DNA of 61,642 nt from Myxococcota bacterium (GCA_028277885.1 JANQFK010000050.1:1-61642), one strand, 5' to 3'. Positions 31,216 to 44,766 are shown, counted from the first letter of the stretch. Numbers and translations are program-made. The notes: generated by a model not told the origin, from the letters alone.

Positions 31216-31961
31216 CGCCAGGCGACCTCCAGGCGCGCGGATTCCGTGGCGGCGAGCGCGGCCCGCAGGTCCTCGTCCTCGCCGCTCGCGGCGAGGCGCT
31301 GGAGGGCCCGGGTGACCAGGGTGCGCTGGAAGTGGAGCGCGACGAGACGCGTGGCCTCCGGGAGGAGCTCGCGGAAGCGGGCGGTGAGGTCCCCGTCGCC
31401 GCCGTCGTCCCGGCGGGCCGGCTTGCGGAGGTGCTCGTCGAACAGGTCGATGGCGCGGTCGCACAGCGCCTGGATCTCCTCGGCGTGGCGCACCGCGAGG
31501 CCCAGCAGGTCCTGGAGCGGGAAGCCGGCCTCGAGGATCGAGAGCGCCGAGCGCGCCATGCGCACGTCCGCCTCGCCGAAGCGCTCCTCGCCGTCGAGGG
31601 AGACGGGGGTCACCAGCCCCGCCGCCTGGGCGGCCGCCACCAGGGCCTCGGGCACCCCGGCCTCTGCGGCGAGCCGGGCGCGGGAGAGGGAGCGCTCGCC
31701 CACCTGCTCGTGCACCAGCGCCTCGGCGAGCCGCGCGTCGCCCGAGGGCTCGCGCTCGAACAGGCGCTTCACCAGGGCGAGGGTGAAGCCCTCGTCGAGC
31801 AGCTCGCGGATGCGGCGGATGCGGCCCAGATGGGCGTCGTCGTAGAACGCCACCCGCCCCTGGCGCCGCGGCGCCGGCAGCAGGCCCCGGCCCTGGTAGA
31901 AGCGGATCGTGTCCACCGAGACGCCGGCCCGGGCGGCCAGCTCTTCGACGCGATAGTCCAT
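31212..31961 (-). CDS. MerR-family regulator heading the men operon
   Basis: A 249-residue regulator. The winged helix-turn-helix reads YRVEELAARAGVSVDTIRFYQGRGLLPAP, then GRVAFYDDAHLGRIRRIRELLDEGFTLALVK. The C-terminal 160 residues are helical and have no cysteine cluster for metal, so the signal is probably an organic ligand. It is the first gene of the menaquinone operon and overlaps menG. A 23-bp palindrome with 10-bp arms lies directly before the ATG, and TAGAGT sits 6 nt upstream of it, implying autoregulation of the whole men operon and leaderless translation. Confidence 0.87.
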   Translation of the reverse strand: MDYRVEELAARAGVSVDTIRFYQGRGLLPAPRRQGRVAFYDDAHLGRIRRIRELLDEGFTLALVKRLFEREPSGDARLAEALVHEQVGERSLSRARLAAEAGVPEALVAAAQAAGLVTPVSLDGEERFGEADVRMARSALSILEAGFPLQDLLGLAVRHAEEIQALCDRAIDLFDEHLRKPARRDDGGDGDLTARFRELLPEATRLVALHFQRTLVTRALQRLAASGEDEDLRAALAATESARLEVAWR

Positions 31962-31984
31962 GCAATGACTCTAGGAGTCGTTGC
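31962..31984. promoter_or_regulatory. Palindromic operator and -10 box of the men operon
   Basis: Arms GCAATGACTC and GAGTCGTTGC (one mismatch) flank a 3-bp centre. Read on the minus strand the palindrome contains TAGAGT 6 nt before the merR ATG. MerR proteins bind such palindromes at their own promoters, usually between -35 and -10; here it covers the -10, which would suit repression. Confidence 0.6.
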
Positions 31985-32040
31985 TCGAAAGGTCCAGCCG
32001 AGCCGGACCCCCGGCGGAAATCGCTTTCTCTGACGGTGGG

Positions 32041-32730
32041 TTAGCCGCGGGCCAGGAGCAGGGTGCGGGGATCGAGGTGGACGTGGAGGGCCGAGAGGTC
32101 CTCGTTGTCGTGGTCCTTCAGTGCGCGCAGGGCCACGTGCTCGCCGGCGGGCTCGAGGGCCACGATCACCCCCATCGCGTGCGCCACCGCGACCACGGCG
32201 GGCGGCGGCTCGGCGAAGCGCTCCTGGTCGCAGGTGACCGAGTGCCACATCTCCGCCTGGAGCTCCTCGGCCAGGGCCTTGAACCCCAGCACCTCGTCCC
32301 GGGAGGCGCCCTCGAAGTCGAAGCCCTCGACGATCAGCAGGTTGGGCCGGACCCCGGCCTCGGACTCGATCTTCACCGCCTCGCGCAGCTTCGCGGCCGT
32401 GAAGCTCGCGCGCGGGTAGGCGCGGATGCTGCGGCGGCGGTCGATCTCCGCGTGGGTCACCGCCTCGTCCTCGAGGTGCGCCGAGGAGGCGAGGTCCTCG
32501 AAGAGGGTGTCGTAGTAGGTGCGCACGTGGGAGACGGTGTGGTCGAGGGAGACGTGGAGCACCTGGTGGCCGCGCAGCAGCGCGTCGAGGCCGACGCAGA
32601 CCAGGAACGAGGTCTTGCCGACGCCCGGCCCCGCGACCACCAGCCCGAGGTTGCCCGCGCCGAGCCCGCCGTGGAGCCCCTTCTCGAGGAGCCGCATCGG
32701 GCTCCTCGCATTCAGGAACGTGGTGTCCAT
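32041..32730 (-). CDS. RecA/KaiC-like P-loop ATPase
   Basis: A 229-residue single-domain ATPase. Walker A is AGPGVGKTSF (about 34-43) and the Walker B strand is NLLIVEGFDFE. The sequence between (VLHVSLDHTVSHVRTYYDTLFEDLA) and the C-terminal strands fit RecA-fold proteins such as KaiC- or DnaB-like ATPases, but no DNA-binding motif is clear. No function is assigned. A GGGAGGGG Shine-Dalgarno precedes the ATG. It is 38 bases downstream of EF-G on the same strand and may be co-transcribed. Confidence 0.65.
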   Translation of the reverse strand: MDTTFLNARSPMRLLEKGLHGGLGAGNLGLVVAGPGVGKTSFLVCVGLDALLRGHQVLHVSLDHTVSHVRTYYDTLFEDLASSAHLEDEAVTHAEIDRRRSIRAYPRASFTAAKLREAVKIESEAGVRPNLLIVEGFDFEGASRDEVLGFKALAEELQAEMWHSVTCDQERFAEPPPAVVAVAHAMGVIVALEPAGEHVALRALKDHDNEDLSALHVHLDPRTLLLARG

Positions 32731-32768
32731 GAACCCCTCCCGAGGTTGGCGCCCAGTCTACGACGGGC

Positions 32769-34859
<2,091 letters not shown>

Positions 34860-35016
34860 GGCGGACTGCCTGTCTGTGATGGGACCGGGAGCGCACGAGG
34901 GCTCCGGCTCCGTTCTGGGGTTCCTTGTTGGAGTAGCCCTCGCGCGGGTCAGGTGACGGCCCGGGGGCCTGCCGGCAGCCGCCGAGGGGTGGCACTGCGC
35001 CTGCCGCGAGAGGGGA

Positions 35017-35042
35017 GCCTTCCGTCCTTCGGACGGACGAAG
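35017..35042 (-). terminator. Hairpin between the formyltransferase-like gene and EF-G
   Basis: CCTTCCGTCC and GGACGGACGAAGG can pair around a short loop, about 115 bases past the stop of the formyltransferase-like gene and 158 bases before the EF-G start. No long T-run follows on either strand, so a factor-independent terminator is only possible. The rest of the roughly 300-base gap shows nothing I can assign; it must hold the EF-G promoter. Confidence 0.4.
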
Positions 35043-35158
35043 GTTTCCTTTGAGATGCCGGAAGTTAGGAAGTTGCTCGCCGGAGGCAAGTCGGCCTCCT
35101 GCGGCGGCAGGTCCCCCGCGGGGCCAGCCCCGCTCGGACCGGCGCGGGCCGCCTGGAA

Positions 35159-36085
35159 TCAGCCCAGGACGTCCCCGGCGCGCAGGCCGGCCTCGGCGGC
35201 GGCCTGCTTGGCGCCGGACCCCACCCGCACGCGGGCCACCCGCAGCCGGCCCCCGCGCGCCGCCACCACCAGGCCGGCCTCCCCCACCTCGACCACGGTC
35301 CCGGGGGCGGCGCCGGCCTCCCCGGGGACCCGCCCGGCCCCGAAGCAGCGCAGCGGGTCGCCGTGCCAGGTGGTGTGGGCGCCGGGCTGGGGATCGCAGC
35401 CGCGGATCAGGCCGTCGAGCTCCCCGGCCGGCCGGGCCCAGTCGATGCGCGCCACCTCGTCGTCCACCAGCCCCTGGAAGCTCGCCGCGGACTCGTCCTG
35501 GGCGCGGGGGCGCGCGGTGCCGCGGTCGATCTGGTCCACCGCCTCGCACACCGCCTCCACGCCGAGCGGGTAGAGCTTGTCGTAGTAGAGGCTCGCGGCC
35601 GTGTCCTCGGGCGCGATCTCGACCCCGCCCTTCTGGACCACGATCGGGCCGGTGTCCACCCCCGCATCGGGCTGGAACACCGTGACGCCGCTCTCGTGCT
35701 CGCCCAGGATGATCTGCCAGGGGATCGCGTTGCCGCCGCGGAACTTCGGCAGCAGCGAGGGGTGGAAGCACAGCGACCGGTGCACCGGCGCAGCCACGAT
35801 CTCGGGCGGGATGATGGCGGTCACGTAGGCGAGCACGTTGAGCTCGGCCCCGAGCTGGGCGTGCTCCTTCACCCGGGACTCGATGGCGTGCCCGGTGCGC
35901 AGCCGGAAGTAGCGGTGCCGCAGCAGCCGCAGCCCCCGCGCGGTGGCCTCCTCGGCCAGCGGATCCGGCCGCTTCCCCTCGGGCGGCGCGTACACGCCGA
36001 CGATGTCGTGGCCGGCCTCCAGCAGCCGGACCAGGATGTCCTTCGCGAACGGAGCCTGCCCGAAGAAGGCGATGCGGAGTGCCAT
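35159..36085 (-). CDS. Formyltransferase-fold enzyme, 10-formyl-THF hydrolase (ALDH1L1 N-domain)-like
   Basis: A 308-residue two-domain protein. The N-terminal formyltransferase fold contains [18 protein letters not shown], the catalytic HPSLLP ([17 protein letters not shown]) and DAGVDTG with the catalytic Asp; then [16 protein letters not shown] and a C-terminal OB-like domain. The pattern follows the hydrolase domain of eukaryotic 10-formyltetrahydrofolate dehydrogenase more closely than Fmt, and a better fmt candidate sits at 49.7 kb. Likely role: formyl transfer or hydrolysis from 10-formyl-THF on an unknown acceptor. TAGCGT lies 6 nt before the ATG. Confidence 0.78.
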   Translation of the reverse strand: MALRIAFFGQAPFAKDILVRLLEAGHDIVGVYAPPEGKRPDPLAEEATARGLRLLRHRYFRLRTGHAIESRVKEHAQLGAELNVLAYVTAIIPPEIVAAPVHRSLCFHPSLLPKFRGGNAIPWQIILGEHESGVTVFQPDAGVDTGPIVVQKGGVEIAPEDTAASLYYDKLYPLGVEAVCEAVDQIDRGTARPRAQDESAASFQGLVDDEVARIDWARPAGELDGLIRGCDPQPGAHTTWHGDPLRCFGAGRVPGEAGAAPGTVVEVGEAGLVVAARGGRLRVARVRVGSGAKQAAAEAGLRAGDVLG

Positions 36086-36434
36086 GCTCCGACGCTACCA
36101 GATTCGCGCGCTGGCCGTGGGCATCGGAGAGGCGGGCGCTCCGGGAGCCTTCCGGCTCCGCGGGGCTCGACGGTGTGGCGTTGCGCGAAGCACCCGAGGA
36201 CCGACCGGGCTCGAAGGTGTATCGTCGCGAACTCCCCAGAAGAGACGAATCCACGTCGCGCGAACTGTGTGCTCGTCGCGGGCCGGAGCGGAAGGGTGGA
36301 GCGAGCGGCGGGGGCCCGTCGCGCGCATCGCGCCACCCCGTTGATCCAATGTGCCGGAGCTGCTCCACGCGGCGGTACGCCGTCGAAGCCCAGCCGAGCG
36401 CAACCCTTCCGCGCAGGCCCGCGCCCCGAAGCCC
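36086..36434. other. 349-base non-coding gap
   Basis: Upstream region of the formyltransferase-like gene and downstream region of the acyltransferase gene, both minus strand. It contains a small hairpin at 36143-36158 (GGGAGCC-TTCC-GGCTCC) and the TAGCGT box at 36092-36097. I see no gene, RNA or repeat copy in the rest. Confidence 0.5.
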
Positions 36435-37097
36435 TCAGCGCGCGTGGGAGCGGTCGCCCACCTCGCCGCGGGGAGCGGCGGGGGTGCCGAAGGCGAGGGT
36501 GTGGTCGGGGATGGAGCGGGTCACGACGGAGCGGGCGCCGATGATGCTATGGGAGCCGATCCGGACGCCGCGCAGGATCGTGACGTCGGAGCCCACCCAG
36601 GTGTGGTCGCCGACCTCGACGGGCTCGGCCTGCTCGGGGCGCTCGGCGTCGAAGTCGTGCTGGTCGGCGTCGAAGACCCGGCTGCCGGGCCCCACCCAGG
36701 CGCGCCGGCCCAGCGTGAGCGAGCGCTTGGCCGAGAGGTGGGAGCCGTTGAGGAAGCACTCGGGGCCGAGCTCGATGCGGGCGCCCGCGAAGGCGGCGAT
36801 CACCACGGGCCCGAGGTCCGTGCGCAGCCAGCTGCCGGCGCCGATCACCACCTCGGCGCCCGGCTCGAGCAGGAAGCGCAGCGCGCCGGGGCGGCGCTCG
36901 GTCACCACGCCGGGGCCGATGCGCAGGCGCGCGTCGCGCGCCATCCGGTAGTGGGCGTGGGCGAGGCTCGCGCCGGCGTCCCGGTGGATCTCGAGGCCGG
37001 GGTGGCGCCGGTGCAGCCGGGCCACGCGCAGGCGGTCGAGGGCATGGAGGGCGCGCAGGCGCCAGACGAGCCCCCGCGGAGGTCGCGCCGCGTCCAC
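36435..37097 (-). CDS. Left-handed beta-helix (hexapeptide) acyltransferase
   Basis: A 220-residue protein with a basic helical N-terminus, then imperfect hexapeptide repeats (RIGPGVV, EVVIGAGSW, LGRRAWVGPGSRVFDADQH, VEVGDHTWVGSDVTILRGVRIGSHSIIGARSVVTRS) ending IPDHTLAFGTPA. The DADQHDFDA loop is typical of WcaF/DapH-like O-acetyltransferases, with the loop histidine as catalytic base. The acceptor is probably a sugar or envelope glycan, unproven. It starts 3 bases after infA and is likely co-transcribed with it. Confidence 0.83.
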   Translation of the reverse strand: MDAARPPRGLVWRLRALHALDRLRVARLHRRHPGLEIHRDAGASLAHAHYRMARDARLRIGPGVVTERRPGALRFLLEPGAEVVIGAGSWLRTDLGPVVIAAFAGARIELGPECFLNGSHLSAKRSLTLGRRAWVGPGSRVFDADQHDFDAERPEQAEPVEVGDHTWVGSDVTILRGVRIGSHSIIGARSVVTRSIPDHTLAFGTPAAPRGEVGDRSHAR

Positions 37098-37100
37098 GGC

Positions 37101-37340
37101 CTAGCGGGGCGAGGATTCGCCTTCGCGGAGCCGGAAGGTGATGAAGCCGTGGGTGGGGTCGTAGGGGGAGACGCCCACCTGGACGCGGTCGCCGGGGATC
37201 ACGCGGATCCGGAAGCGTCGCATGCGACCCGAGAGCTGGGCGGTGATGGTCTGACCCGACTCGAGGACGATCTGGTAGCGTCCGCCGCCGAGAATCTTCT
37301 CGACGCTGCCGGTCGCTTGGATCAGATCGTCTCTTGCCAC
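37101..37340 (-). CDS. infA: Translation initiation factor IF-1
   Basis: A 79-residue S1/OB-fold protein: ARDDLIQATGSVEKILGGGRY, then QLSGRMRRFRIRVIPGDRVQVGVSPYDPTHGFITFR, the full IF-1 pattern with a slightly extended C-terminus. IF-1 occupies the ribosomal A site during initiation. The GTG at 37340 is chosen over one six bases upstream because it leaves proper spacing from CCAGGAG. It stands away from ribosomal protein genes, next to an acyltransferase. Confidence 0.92.
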   Translation of the reverse strand: MARDDLIQATGSVEKILGGGRYQIVLESGQTITAQLSGRMRRFRIRVIPGDRVQVGVSPYDPTHGFITFRLREGESSPR

Positions 37341-37462
37341 GCACACTCCTGGCTGCGAAGGGCCGGAAGGCTAGCACGCGGCTGCGTCCGGGCAATTTGA
37401 GGCACGCGTGTCCGGGTGCGCGGTCGCTGTGGGGCGCCGGGGGGGCTATTTTGTCCGACCGC

Positions 37463-38228
<766 letters not shown>

Positions 38229-38232
<4 letters not shown>

Positions 38233-39881
38233 GCGACGGGTCCGGGAGGCGGGGCCGCCTCGGCGCCCACGCGGCGCTCCGGGACCTCCATGCCGGGCAG
38301 CTGCTCGTCCCCCCCACCGCAGGCCTTCACGCCGGCCCGCGCGCTGCGCGCCCGCGCCGCACGGTCGGCGGCGGCTTCCCAGTCGTCGGCGTGGGGGTGG
38401 ATGATCTGGCGCGACTCGTCGAACTGGAAGTCCACGGACTTCTTCGACTGCGGCCCCCAGTAGTTGACCCTGCCGAGGTCGTAGAAGGTGCGCTGGAAGC
38501 CGGCCTTGGCGAAGGCCTTCAGGCAGCCCAGCAGGTAGCGGCGGCGGAACCCGGTACCCCGCCAGGGGTAGTGGAACAGCGCCTTGCGCATGTAGAAGCG
38601 CCGGTAGTTGTGCATCACCCGGTCCAGGAGCTCGGCGCGATCCATGGCCGCGGGCTTCATGATCGGCGTGACGAAGTTGTACTTCGAGAAGTCGAACACC
38701 TCGACCTTCTCGCCCAGCTCCTGGAACAGGGAGGAGAACGGCCAGGGCGTGTACATCGCCCAGTTGGCGAGGTCCGGATCCCACTCCCGCGCCATCCGGT
38801 AGGTCTCCTCGAGGGTCTCGCGCGTCTCGTTCTCCAGCCCCACGATGAACTGCGCCTCGATGAAGATGTCGGCCTTGCGCAGCAGCTCGATGGCGCGTCG
38901 GTTGTCCTCGATCCGGGTCTCCTTGTTGAAGCGGTCGAGGCGGAGCTGCGCCGCGGCCTCGGTTCCGAGGCTCACGTGCACGAGGCCGGCGCGGCGGTAG
39001 AGGGGCAGCAGGCTCTCGTCCCGGAGGATGTCCGTGACCCGGGTGTTGATCCCCCACTTCACCCGGTCCGGCAGGCCGCGGGCGATGAGCTCCTCGCAGA
39101 AGGCCACGAACTTCTTGCGGTGGATCGTGGGCTCCTCGTCCGCGAGGATGAAGAAGCCGACGCCGTGCTCGTTCACCAGGGTCTCGATTTCGTCCACCAC
39201 CTTCTTCGGGTCGCGCACGCGGTAGTCCCGCCAGAACTTCCACTGGGAGCAGAACGAGCAGGTGAAGGGGCAGCCCCGGGCCATGTTGGGGATCGCCACG
39301 CGGACGCCGAGGGGCACGTAGACGTACTTCGACCACTCGAGGAGCGACCAGTCCGGCTGGATCGCGTCGAGGTCCCGGACCGTCGGAGCCGCCTTGGTGG
39401 CGACGATCTCGTCGCCGTCGCGGTAGGCCAGCCCGAGGATGCGGCTGCGATCGGCCGGCCAGCGTCCCGCGTCGATCGCGCGGATCAGCTCGGAGAAGAT
39501 CGCCTCGCCCTCGCCGCGCACGATGACGTCGATCCACGGGGCCTCGGAGAGCACCTGCCGGTACATGAAGGTGGCGTGGATCCCGCCGAGCACGCGCACC
39601 GCGTCCGGGCACACCTCCCGGGCGATCTCGAGCACGCGCTCCGCGGCGTAGATGGAGGGCGTGATGGCGGTGCAGCCCACCACGTCCGGCGCCAGCTCGC
39701 GCAGCCGGTCGGCGACGGCCAGGTCGTCCAGATGGTTCGTCATGGCGTCCACGAAGTGGACGTCGTCGAAGCCCGCGGCCTTGAGGGAGCCCGCCAGGTA
39801 GGCGGCCCAGGCGGGCGGCCAGCTGCCTGCGATCTCCGCGCCGCCCGAGTGGTAGTTGGGGTGGACGAGGACGATGCGCAT
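38229..39881 (-). CDS. bchE: B12-dependent radical SAM Mg-protoporphyrin IX monomethyl ester cyclase (anaerobic)
   Basis: A 550-residue protein. The N-terminal B12-binding domain begins [19 protein letters not shown], the BchE hallmark, with VDAMTNHL and [15 protein letters not shown]. The radical SAM cluster is [10 protein letters not shown] (CxxxCxxC, near residue 205), then [15 protein letters not shown] and [14 protein letters not shown]. It closes ring E of Mg-protoporphyrin monomethyl ester without oxygen. A coupled bchJ follows. A GAGGGGG Shine-Dalgarno precedes the ATG. Upstream are two CrtJ/PpsR-like sites. No reaction-centre or other bch gene is in the window. Relatives in other B12-radical SAM families exist, but the N-terminal motif and bchJ argue for BchE. 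Confidence 0.85.
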
Positions 39882-39896
39882 GGGAACCCCCTCGGG

Positions 39897-39951
39897 TGTC
39901 AAGTTTGGCTTACATCCCGAAGTGTCCACGTTGCTTGACGATCCGTCAAGC
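39897..39951 (-). promoter_or_regulatory. bchE promoter with two CrtJ/PpsR-like sites and a palindrome
   Basis: Site 1 (39897-39914) is TGT-N12-ACA exactly; site 2 (39923-39940) is TGT-N12-ACG; 8 bp separate them. Each has TGTC on the left and keeps 7 of 8 positions of TGTC-N10-GACA. A further perfect palindrome GCTTGACG-ATC-CGTCAAGC spans 39933-39951. On the minus strand it supplies TTGACG as a -35, 17 nt from GACACT. CrtJ/PpsR binds paired TGT-N12-ACA sites about 8 bp apart in purple-bacterial bch promoters. Confidence 0.6.
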
Positions 39952-40255
39952 CCGGAGTGAGCGCGCCCTCGACGGTTTCCCCCGCGGGGCCCAACGACCC
40001 CGCCACGGCCGCCCACATGGGCTCCGCAGCGTCAGGGAGGCTCCGCGCCGCGAGACTCGACCGGCCCGGGCGGCCTCGGCTCGACTCGGGCGATGCTCGG
40101 GTCGGCAGCGACGACCCGGCCACTGCTCTACGCGACTGCCGCGAGGACGACGCCTTCTTCACGCCCTGGGCACGCTTCCCGATCGGCGCCGGCGACGTCT
40201 TCCGCCTGGTCTCGAAGCACCCCTACGACCGGAGCCGCTCGCCGAGCGTCCCCCT

Positions 40256-40464
40256 TGCTACCCCGCCGGAGACACGGGCTACTTCCAGGGCTTCGCCGAG
40301 TTCGGCCGGTGCTTCGCCCCCATCGACGTCGCGCTGCTCCCCATGCACTGGAGCAGCTTCGACCTGACCCACGAGCCGGTGGACGGGCCCGGCGCCCGGC
40401 TCCGCCGCGTGGTGGCCGCGGCCGGAGGCGATCCGAAGCGCACGCGCTGCTCGCCATCGGCTAG
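40256..40464 (+). pseudogene. Decayed MBL-fold hydrolase (UlaG/NAPE-PLD-like) fragment
   Basis: One frame reads PAGDTGYFQGFAEFGRCFAP then IDVALLPMHWSSF, the metal-site strand and following helix of metallo-beta-lactamase-fold enzymes. The expected next piece, ending HALLAIG, appears in another frame, so there is a frameshift near 40440. Upstream (40130-40250) another frame has FFTPWARFPIGAGDVFRLVSKHP, of unclear origin. No intact gene exists between the bchE promoter and the SRP RNA; 39952-40130 shows nothing assignable. Confidence 0.5.
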
Positions 40465-40490
40465 GGCTCGCACGTGCCGCCGCGGGCTGA

Positions 40491-40520
40491 TTGACGCCCC
40501 GCGGGAGCGACCGGTACCCT
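40491..40520 (+). promoter_or_regulatory. Promoter of the SRP RNA gene
   Basis: TTGACG at 40491-40496 and TACCCT at 40515-40520 are separated by 18 nt and end about 9 nt before the first paired base of the SRP RNA. The boxes suit a sigma-70 type promoter, and the -10 form TANNNT recurs before many genes here. Confidence 0.65.
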
Positions 40521-40529
40521 GACGAGGCT

Positions 40530-40655
40530 GCGGGGAGCCGTGATCGCAGGGTCCCGACCGAGTCGAGACTCTGTGAATCCCGTCAGGTCCGGAAGGAAGC
40601 AGCGGTAGCGGGGAATCGGCTGCGGCCGGGGGTGCCCTGCGATCTCTGCTCTCCG
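40530..40655 (+). ncRNA. ffs: Signal recognition particle RNA (4.5S-type)
   Basis: The conserved SRP domain-IV core is present: GTCAGGTCCGGAAGGAAGCA with the GGAA-type tetraloop region and AGCGG on the 3' side. Flanking segments pair as one long hairpin, with GCGGGGAG at the 5' end matching CTCTCCGC at the 3' end and CGCAGGG matching CCCTGCG. The gene lies directly upstream of dnaX-ybaB-recR, its usual neighbourhood. Exact ends are estimated from pairing. Confidence 0.93.
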
Positions 40656-40657
40656 CA

Positions 40658-40728
40658 CTTCTGAGCTTCGCTTCGCCGGCCGGCGGCCCGGGAGCCGCCT
40701 GGCTCGCTGCGCGGCCTTCGGCCTTGCA
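40658..40728 (+). repeat. Two-hairpin dispersed repeat, copy G (degenerate)
   Basis: Starts CTTCTGAGCTTCGCTTCG directly after the SRP RNA, passes a GC-rich imperfect stem and the core CTCGCTGCGCGGCC, then TTCGGCCTTGCAG. It shows the family's block order, with an extra 10-15 nt in stem 1 and a short second hairpin. Confidence 0.55.
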
Positions 40729-40812
40729 GGGGGCGGCGCGGGCGGTTCTCGACGGATCGCGCGACAGTGTGCGCGACGGTTTCCGGCTCTCGGAGAGGAG
40801 CGCTTTCCCCCT

Positions 40813-42590
<1,778 letters not shown>

Positions 42591-42594
<4 letters not shown>

Positions 42595-42941
42595 GCCAGC
42601 CGGACCTCGGAGCCCTGCTGGCCCGGGCCCAGGAGATGCAGACCCGCCTGGCGGAGCTCCAGCGCGAGCTGGCGCGGCGCACCGTCGAGGGCTCCTCGGG
42701 CGGCGGCATGGTGGTGGCGGTGGCGAGCGGCGACCTGCGCATCCAGGAGCTCCGCATCGAGCCCCAGCTGCTCGAGGGCGGCGACCGCGAGATGCTCCAG
42801 GACCTGGTCGCGGCGGCGGTGAACGCGGCCCTCACCAACGCCCAGCAGATGGTCCAGGAGGAGATGCAGCGTGCCGCCGGCGGCCCGCTCGCCGGGATGT
42901 TCGGTGGCGGAGGCGGCGCGCCTCCCGGCGCCCCCCGGTGA
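42591..42941 (+). CDS. ybaB: YbaB/EbfC nucleoid-associated protein
   Basis: A 116-residue small dimeric DNA-binding protein: LLARAQEMQTRLAELQRELARR, then VEGSSGGGMVVAVASGDLRIQELRIEPQ, the conserved core. The C-terminus ends in a Gly/Pro-rich tail (GMFGGGGGAPPG). It is coupled to dnaX by ATGA and to recR by GTGA, the classic dnaX-ybaB-recR block. Confidence 0.93.
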
Positions 42942-43537
42942 TCACCCCGCCCCCGGTCGAGCGCCTGGTGGCGAGCCTGCGCCGGCTCCCCGGCATCGGC
43001 GAGAAGTCCGCCACCCGGCTGGCCTTCTTCCTGCTCTCGGCTCCGGACGCCGTGGGCAAGGAGCTCGCCGAGGCGATCCTGCGCCTGAAGCAGGAGATCG
43101 TGCTCTGCGAGGAGTGCTTCGACCTCACCGAGAAGTCGCCCTGTGCGATCTGCCGCAACCCGGAGCGCGACCCCGCGGGCCTGTGCGTCGTGGAGGAGCC
43201 CGCCGACCGCGCCGCCATCGAGCGCAGCGGGGGCTTCCGGGGCCGCTACCACGTGCTCGGCGGCTCGCTCTCGCCCATCGAGGGCGTGGGGCCCGAGGAC
43301 CTGCGCATCGCCGAGCTCGAGTCCCGGGTGCGGCGCGGGGACGTCCAGGAGGTGGTGCTCGCCACCAACCCCAACGCCGAGGGCGACGCCACCGCCCACT
43401 TCATCGCCGAGCGGCTGCGCCCCCTGGGCGTGAGGCTCACCCGCATCGCCTACGGAATGCCCATGGGGGGCGACCTCGAGTACGCCGACCAGGTGACCGT
43501 CGGCCGCTCCCTCCAGTTCCGCCGGGAGCTCGACTGA
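42938..43537 (+). CDS. recR: Recombination protein RecR
   Basis: A 199-residue RecR: the N-terminal helix-hairpin-helix RLPGIGEKSATRLAFFLL, the zinc finger CEECFDLTEKSPCAIC, a Toprim domain (LCVVEEPADRAAIERSGGFRGRYHVLGG ... TNPNAEGDATAHFI) and the C-terminal Walker-B-like part TRIAYGMPMGGDLEYAD. It forms clamps with RecO/RecF to load RecA at gaps. GTG start inside the ybaB stop. Confidence 0.95.
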   Translation: MITPPPVERLVASLRRLPGIGEKSATRLAFFLLSAPDAVGKELAEAILRLKQEIVLCEECFDLTEKSPCAICRNPERDPAGLCVVEEPADRAAIERSGGFRGRYHVLGGSLSPIEGVGPEDLRIAELESRVRRGDVQEVVLATNPNAEGDATAHFIAERLRPLGVRLTRIAYGMPMGGDLEYADQVTVGRSLQFRRELD

Positions 43538-43670
43538 CTCCGGCTAAAGCCGACCCGCGAGTGCGCCGATTCCAGGCCTGGCTCCGCGGACGCTTGCCCG
43601 GAGCCGTGCCGCCGGGGTAAGTTGCGCTTCGGGGGCTCCGCTTTTCGCGCGGTTACAGAGGCTCTTGCCG

Positions 43671-44168
43671 ATGTTCGATACCCAACTGGTGATGTACGAC
43701 GAGGACTACCGCCGCATCCTCGGCATCATCCAGCGCCTGGTCCGGGACGCGAACGCCAAGGGCGTCTTCGTCGTGGACAAGAACGGCCAGCTGATCGCCG
43801 AGGCCGGCGAGGTGAGGGGCATCGACACCACCAGCCTCGCCTCGCTCACCGCCGGCAGCATCGCGGCCACCGGCGGGCTCGCCAAGATCATCGGGGAGGA
43901 GGACTTCCCGGTCCACTTCCACCAGGGCGAGCGCGACAACCTCCACATCACCCTGGTCGCCAAGCGCGTGATCCTGGTGGTCGTGTTCGACGATCGCAGC
44001 TCCCTCGGCCTCGTGCGCCTGCGGGTCAAGAAGGCCGGTGCGGAGATGGCCAAGGTCTTCGACGAGATCCGGAAGAAGGCCGAGTCGGCGCCCCCGGGCG
44101 GCGCCGGCTCCGGCAGCCCCTTCGCCGAGATCACGGACGACGACATCGACAACCTGTTCTCGGACTGA
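43671..44168 (+). CDS. mglB: Roadblock/LC7-domain protein, MglB-like
   Basis: A 165-residue protein with a roadblock fold ([20 protein letters not shown], then [36 protein letters not shown]) and an acidic C-terminal tail ending DDDIDNLF. In Myxococcus, MglB is the GTPase-activating partner of MglA and sets cell polarity. The ATG at 43671 is used rather than a TTG six bases before. It lies 7 bases before the partner GTPase. Roadblock-GTPase pairs are found well beyond gliding bacteria, so motility is not implied. Confidence 0.88.
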   Translation: MFDTQLVMYDEDYRRILGIIQRLVRDANAKGVFVVDKNGQLIAEAGEVRGIDTTSLASLTAGSIAATGGLAKIIGEEDFPVHFHQGERDNLHITLVAKRVILVVVFDDRSSLGLVRLRVKKAGAEMAKVFDEIRKKAESAPPGGAGSGSPFAEITDDDIDNLFSD

Positions 44169-44175
44169 CGCCGAC

Positions 44176-44766
<591 letters not shown>

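Noticed and set aside
40093..40464. Intact gene between bchE and the SRP RNA
   Set aside because: Homology to MBL-fold enzymes jumps between frames and the N-terminal half is missing; called a pseudogene fragment.
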